Shown piece after piece: positions 59,039 to 64,000 of a stretch of DNA of 64,000 bases; position 1 is the stretch's first letter, and each line of letters opens with the position of its first letter. This stretch comes from Suillus spraguei. Lineage: Eukaryota > Basidiomycota > Agaricomycetes > Boletales > Suillaceae. A program made the position numbers and the translations under genes. The notes under the pieces are model-generated. The model searched no databases. It was not told the DNA's origin and saw only the letters and a program-made list of their open reading frames with translations. The DNA lies in assembly GCA_016800925.1 (NCBI GenBank), contig JABCPU010000008.1:310001-374000 (forward strand), read 5' to 3'.

Positions 59039-59586
59039 ATGCCTCCACCTTTCAATCACCCAAGTTTAGAACTTGAGCTACTAGCTCAGACCTTCTTCGT
59101 TAAGCAGTTCCCAGTAGATGCAGGCGTTCCAGCTGTAATTGCGAGCGGGTTGAATGCTGCTCAACAAACTCCAGGGGTCTTCTCCGTCACTAGAACAAAA
59201 GAAGAAATTTCCGTTGTCGGTGAAGCTGTTGACGACGACGGTGAATGGAAATGCATCAAGATAGCAGGACCCATGGAATTTGGTGTCTTCTCTACATTTG
59301 TTGGTGATGGGAACGCGAGCTAATCTTGGCTTGCTGACAGGGTTGACTGGCATTATCTGTAATTTCACGACACCACTGAGAGATGCTAATGTTCCAGTGT
59401 TCGCAGTTTCGACATGGTTAGCGCTCGTAGCAAATATGATCCACTCGCAATGATGCTTATCCCTTCATATATAGGAATACCGATTATGTTTTGGTCCCCA
59501 AAGAGAAGGCCGACGCTGCTGTTGCAGCACTAACGGAGGATGGCTGGAAGTTCCGACAAAATTCTGAAGCCCCGGGGGATGCATAG
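59039..59586 (+). CDS. ACT-domain protein (CASTOR/GATS-like)
   Basis: Three exons starting MPPPFNHPSLELELLAQTFF at 59039. The middle, TRTKEEISVVGEAVDDD and CIKIAGPMEFG/LTGIICNF, followed by TTPLRDANVPVFAVSTW/NTDYVLVPKE and a terminal helix (DAAVAALTEDGWKF), is the pattern of the tandem ACT domains of the CASTOR-type family (ACT_7). Such domains sense amino acids in animals; the fungal function is unknown to me. The protein is about 135 aa, so it holds little more than the ACT core. Introns are GT-AG: GAATTTG/GTGTCT and ACATG/GTTAGC...ATATAG. Confidence 0.82.
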
Positions 59587-59894
59587 TGTAGAAAGAATAT
59601 AGGTCGAATACGATAGTTGATGCAAGATTTGCATAAAAACATATGCATAAAGTGTGGACTGTAAAATACTGATAGCGTACGGCAGTCAACGAAAGAAAGT
59701 TTTTATTTCTCGGTCCATGTCCGTTTCCTCTCGATCGCTTCACGAACTTCTCTCGTAAACTCTAAGGGCCGGCGACCTGTGGTATTTGGTACAGGCAAAA
59801 GTCTACAAGTCTCAGACTAGCAATAGCGCACCGCTGCTACTACTCTCGAACTGGCGACTGCTACTAGTAATACAGCTAGGAGCTAGCACTTCCT

Positions 59895-61430
59895 ATGGCA
59901 GATTCATCCGAATTTTCAAGCCTAAAATCTCGGCAGAAACGTGTCCTACCCTCCCGTTCACGCCGTGGTGGTCCTGGAATAGGAAGTTGCGATGTTGACC
60001 TCATGATATTGGACGCGCAGAGACGAAGATGTTCGTCGCGCCCTTTACTCTACCTTGATATACTGACATCCTCAGCGCAGTTGAAAATGAACCGCTCATT
60101 CCGGCAAATACGCAGTTCTTGTTGACCACAAATTCCGCCCTCGTGCACCCACCGCAACCCTCATCCTCGACTGACTTCGGACTTAATAGTCATGCAAATC
60201 AACGCTATTTCGACAGGCCAGATGTTATTCAAGCTTATCGAGAACAACAAATCATACAAACACCTGAATTCACTACTTTGTCAGAGGATGCTAGCGTTGG
60301 AGGTAGATTCAGGCCGAGAATTTCTGCCGAGGTGCGTTGAAACGCAAGTCTTGAACTTTGCATAAGCTCATATCAGATATTGTCTCTCCCTAGCTCCCTG
60401 AGTCGCAGACACCTCTGATGCTGTATATGAAAAGCGCCATCGGAAGTACGAGACGTTTGAAAAGCGTCAGCGGCTCCGTGAAAAGGAGAAGCTGAAACAT
60501 GAACAGTACAAGCTTAAGGAGAGGATAGAACAGCTCAGGGCGATGGACGAAAGTGCATTCCTCGGATTACCTGCAGCATCTTTCCCCCTACCATCTGGTG
60601 TAGTTCAGGTCCAAGACGGCCGAGACTCGAGCCTTCCAGTAATTCACGCCGACGACACGGCCATGTGCAGCGAGGGGGAGAGGCGACGGCAGGAGATGCT
60701 TGAGGTGGCTTCCATCTTGGAGGAACGATATCGCACCCTGTTGCCGTCGGACAAGAAGAACTATTTCGATCAGAGGAAAGCGAGCAGGCAGAGTAGTGTC
60801 AATATCCCTCCTCCTCCCCCTGACATCCGTCCGCCAGACGAGTCGATCGTTAATGGCCGAGCTTCCACCACCATTTCACCTGCAAAAGCCAGCACCTCAC
60901 TTGTCTTAAAAATAAAGATGCCAAAACAGTCGAGCTTTTCTCCATCTGTGTCGAGCCCCTCAGCACCCAAGCCTACAGCATATATATTATCTTCTTCACC
61001 ATCCAAGTCCAGAGAGTCTCCAGCGAAACCAATATCTAGAGCCTCATCTGATACAGAGTCCGTTGAATCCGAACGACCACGCAAACGCGCAAGACAGTCA
61101 CACCTCGATGAAGCATACTCCCCACACTCTACTCCAGAACATCGTGCACTACGCCCTTCGCACCACGCATTAGCACCGAAACCAGAACCATGCGTTCTCA
61201 TGCAGGCTGCTATCCGCGCCTCATCCACGCCAACGGCTCGTAAAACGCATAGACATGTAACTGCGTTTGGTGCAAAAGTACCACAAGAGATTGAGGAACT
61301 CAGGGACTTTGAACTTCCTGAATGGATAGTCCCTCCCCAACTGCAGTGTATGGATTGGGCGAGTCGCACACCAGAGCCTGTATTTATTGCGGAAGAGCAG
61401 CCCGGAATGAATGGTGCTGTCCCTGTTTGA
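59895..61430 (+). CDS. Probable PEHE-type chromatin protein
   Basis: Start MADSSEFSSLKSRQKRVLPS (basic), spliced to FENEPLIPANTQFLLTTNSA. The key segment lies near 60425-60540: AVYEKRHRKYETFEKRQRLR followed by EKEKLKHEQYKLKERIEQLR and AMDESAFL. This helical, basic stretch resembles the PEHE region of MSL1/KANSL1-type histone acetyltransferase scaffolds (inference from pattern). Next come a second helix (RRRQEMLEVASILEERYRTL) and a long Ser/Pro-rich tail with a basic PRKRARQS cluster that could be a nuclear signal. The junction after FRPRISAE (60337) is unsettled: the best GT-AG choice leaves the phase one base off. Confidence 0.66.
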
Positions 61431-61635
61431 TCCTTAGCACTTTTTAATCATACCCTCATGCACTCTTATGACATATATACTTTGACTGTTTTCTGGTGTA
61501 ACTTATGGCTATTTTTGTCCCCAGGCATGTATTTAATGTAGCGGTCACATTACTCTCGCTTCGACGGAACAAAACTGCATTATGAACAAAGCTGATTAAA
61601 GTCACGACGAAGTTGCAGAGACTGCCGAGTTCTGG

Positions 61636-62772
61636 TTAATTTTTCGACTTGAACGCAGTAAAGTCTTGCATACCTGAAGTAGAACTAAGTCCTGCTTGAT
61701 GCATGAGCTCCACAACGGTGCGCCTCGGCTTCAATCCAATTTCTCTCCTACGAGCTAAAATCAACTTCGCGTAATCCACTGACCCTTGCGCCTGCGTTGT
61801 GGATTCAACGTCCCCCGGAAGATATCGCGAGTAATCGCCGGCGCGTTCTTTCAAGAGTTGCACCCGAGAATCAATGCGTGACTGGGCGACTGATGGCTGA
61901 GCGATATAGGGAATGAGAACTGGCGTACTGAACAACTCCGACAAGTCAGTGTTGTTGAAGCTAACGTGTAATGTTGGTGGAGCGGATATGTGGTCTTCAT
62001 TAAGATCCTCGGCGGGAGATGTAGATTTAACAACACGGCTTGGCTTCGGAACCCTTGGGTCTTCCCTCCGCCGGTTTGTGCGCATTTCTGCTGGTGCTGA
62101 CCTAGTCACCGCAGGAAGAGGCCGTTTCAGACGAGGGTGAGCTGCAATCTGCGGGTTTCGGGGTCCATCATTGGAATGTGTATTTCCATCTTTTGGGAGT
62201 CTTTGAGACTTTCTAGGTAGGCGAGCGGCAGTCTGCGTGTTTGAAGGTTCATCACTGGAAAGTCTCTCCCCATCTTTCGGGAGGATTTGAGATCTTCTGG
62301 ATAGGTGAGGGACAGTCTGCGTGTTTGAGGGTCCATCACCGGAAAGTCTCTCCTCATCTTTCGCAAGGCTTTGGGACCTTCTAGATAGCAGAGAACCTGT
62401 AACAGGCCTGGTTGGCTTCGGTGTGTTTACAACTTTAGCCTCGATCCGTTTTGGCGCAGCTTCAGCCAGCTGCCTCTTCTGCCTCTGAGCAGCACGTGCA
62501 GCAAACAGAGACGTGGTGGATGATGGAATAATAGACGCTTAAATCATTGCTTGAGGTCAGATATCGCGGACAAAGTAAGGTTACGCACGAATCTCTATGT
62601 CTCCCAATGAACTAAGTCTTGGGGCACTCCGACGCGTCTCTTCTATTGACTCTGGAATCTTTACATCGGAAATAAAAGATGCAAATGGACTGTTCGTGGA
62701 GTATAATCGGGCTCCCTGCTTGTAGCAGCGTGCTGGATTGCAGAGCCCAGCAAGAGCCCTTGAGTGCTGCAT
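61636..62772 (-). CDS. Putative mitochondrial protein with 28-residue repeats
   Basis: Start MQHSRALAGLCNPARCYKQG leading to ARLYSTNSPF, a typical basic mitochondrial presequence with RLYS cleavage-like site. One intron (GAGATTC/GTGCGT...TTTAAG) joins it to IIPSSTTSLFAARAAQRQKR. Next come three 28-residue tandem repeats (each of the RRSQ-LPKDGERL-PSNTQT type), a basic linker, and a C-terminal region VSFNNTDLSELFSTPVLIPY, then SVDYAKLILARRREIGLKPR and RTVVELMHQAG. The C-terminal part has the look of a conserved fungal mitochondrial ribosome-associated protein, but I cannot name it. About 360 aa. Confidence 0.7.
62131..62382 (-). repeat. Three 84-bp tandem repeats in coding sequence
   Basis: Units 62299-62382, 62215-62298 and 62131-62214 are spaced by exactly 84 bp, each beginning (minus strand) agaaggtcccaaag, agaagatctcaaat and agaaagtctcaaag. 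The unit is a multiple of three, so it adds 28 residues each time without breaking the frame. The copies differ at many positions; the duplication is not very recent. Confidence 0.9.
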
Positions 62773-62905
62773 GATGAAAGAGCAAAAGCAGCGAAACTAC
62801 AGATACACCAAATTTCCTTTGTCGGAAATTAACCCTGGCTTCGCACAGCCTGAGCGGTAGCCCACACTCGTCTTACCTGAATTTCGTTCGACCTCACACC
62901 AAGAC

Positions 62906-64000
62906 ATGCACCCCATCCTGGGGCGTATTGCCATTTGCTTCGTGCTATTTCTTATTATCTTCCCTGCCTTGACTTGTCAGATCTACATCATATGGCCTTG
63001 GTATGGGCGCGAGCTGTCCGTAGAGCTCATAACTCTGCTCTTGCCATTCAAGTGAGCTTCATCAATCCAATATACTTTGAAATTTATGCTCCAATAGTGT
63101 CCTTGTTGTATCACTGCTATGGAACTACTACCTATGCATAGTTACTGATCCAGGAGAGGTTCCAGATGGTTGGGTACGCCCAAGGCTCACCCGCAGTCAT
63201 TCTGATTGATCACACTATCCCCCCAGAAACCAGACACGCAATCAGGCGAAGGGTACGAGGTTAAAAGACTGACGGGTTGCCCTCGATTCTGCCGTACCTG
63301 CGACAAGTTCAAGCCTCCAAGGTCTCATCATTGCAGGCAATGCAACAGGTAAGTAGGAGCTGTCAGTGAATTGCTGCGATGCTGACTGCTCAAAAGATGC
63401 GTGCTGAGAATGGGTAAGCACTTTTAGGTATCCTTCTCTTCACAGTCTGACTACTACAGACCATCATTGTCCTTGGACAAATAACTGCATCGGCCATTTC
63501 AATTATGGGCACTTTATTCGTTTTCTATTTTACGTGGACGTCACTTGCTCATATCACCTCGCTATGGTCTCATACAGAGTCATGGCTGCATCCAGGGCAC
63601 GGTATTATGTGAGTCGTGTCCCGAAGTATTGAACCTGCAACTGAACGCAAAGCCACTCAGGACGAGCCAACGGGTGCCGAACTTATCTTCATCATATTGA
63701 ACTACGTTTTCGTCGTCCCCGTGATCCTTGTAGTTGGAGCTTTCAGGTATTGCGTACCATTTCAAGCAGAATTACAGGTTGCTCACCGTGACACAGTATT
63801 TATCACTTTCATAGTCTGTTAGGCAATACCACGACTATCGAAGGCTGGGAGAAAGATAAAGCTGCAATGTTACGACGACATGGCAAAATTGAAGAGGTAA
63901 ACATTTCCTATGTAAGCTACAGCGAATCAACTGACTGTGTCGTCCACAGGTCAAGTTCCCATATGCAAGTATTTGATTCGTGTCGACAAACAAATTACTA
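62906..64000 (+). CDS. PFA4: DHHC palmitoyltransferase (Pfa4-like), 3' end cut by window
   Basis: ER protein S-acyltransferase; in yeast Pfa4 palmitoylates chitin synthase Chs3. Start [20 protein letters not shown] (first membrane helix), then [20 protein letters not shown] (second), the zinc-binding Cys-rich domain ([40 protein letters not shown]) with catalytic DHHC, and [20 protein letters not shown]. The third and fourth helices ([20 protein letters not shown]) lead to [20 protein letters not shown], a block typical of Pfa4. Exons are short with GT-AG introns of 45-60 nt; one junction near 63750-63825 was not resolved. The C terminus lies beyond 64000. Confidence 0.9.

Noticed and set aside
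62127..62366. Alternative frame with repeats of the type DFPVMDPQTRRLSL
   Set aside because: It is the out-of-frame reading of the 84-bp repeat; the correct frame joins the presequence to the conserved C terminus.

Overview
The window looks like nuclear DNA of a filamentous basidiomycete, most likely an agaricomycete. Almost every gene is split by GT-AG introns of about 45-60 nt. Gene density is high and protein families typical of mushrooms and polypores are present: a CorA-like GMN protein, a seven-helix membrane protein pair, an OTT_1508-type deaminase and a Brh2/BRCA2 protein. Three tRNA genes lie on the minus strand and two of them carry an intron. All exon models were built by hand from reading frame, splice signals and remembered family features; no alignment was run.

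Layout. 1-6.5 kb: N-terminal part of an ABCC-type transporter (-), a small single-pass membrane protein (+), riboflavin synthase (+) and a Ser/Pro-rich coiled-coil protein (+). 6.6-13.7 kb: class I myosin (-) and, directly upstream on the same strand, a UCS-family myosin chaperone (-). 13.9-19.9 kb: TRM6 tRNA methyltransferase subunit (+) convergent with an Mdm1-like sorting nexin (PXA-RGS-PX-Nexin_C, -). 20.3-23.6 kb: a deaminase-fold protein (+) and a small conserved protein (+).

23.7-36.5 kb is the least orderly part. It holds a 1.74 kb tandem duplication carrying a seven-helix protein gene, tRNA-Trp, a decayed Xaa-Pro aminopeptidase, a CorA-like gene, a heavily frameshifted FAD monooxygenase and tRNA-Glu. 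36.7-44.4 kb: a Brh2/BRCA2 homologue (-), a taxilin gene with a SUMO-like domain exon lying inside it (+), and UDP-GlcNAc pyrophosphorylase (-). 45.4-49.5 kb: a tandem pair of GH5 exo-beta-1,3-glucanases (+). 50.9-64 kb: alpha-MPP (-), tRNA-Cys (-), mitochondrial EF-Ts (-), NAF1 (+), RNase T2 (+), an ACT-domain protein (+), a PEHE-like chromatin protein (+), a mitochondrial protein with an 84-bp coding repeat (-) and the start of a Pfa4-like palmitoyltransferase (+).

Genes that act together: the myosin and its UCS chaperone are neighbours; alpha-MPP, EF-Ts and the 61.6-62.8 kb protein all look mitochondrial; UAP1 (chitin and glycan precursor) and the two glucanases serve the cell wall. Several otherwise good genes (Brh2, glucanase A, EF-Ts, NAF1) each contain one or two apparent single-base deletions, often in homopolymer runs. 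These may be sequence errors rather than real mutations.
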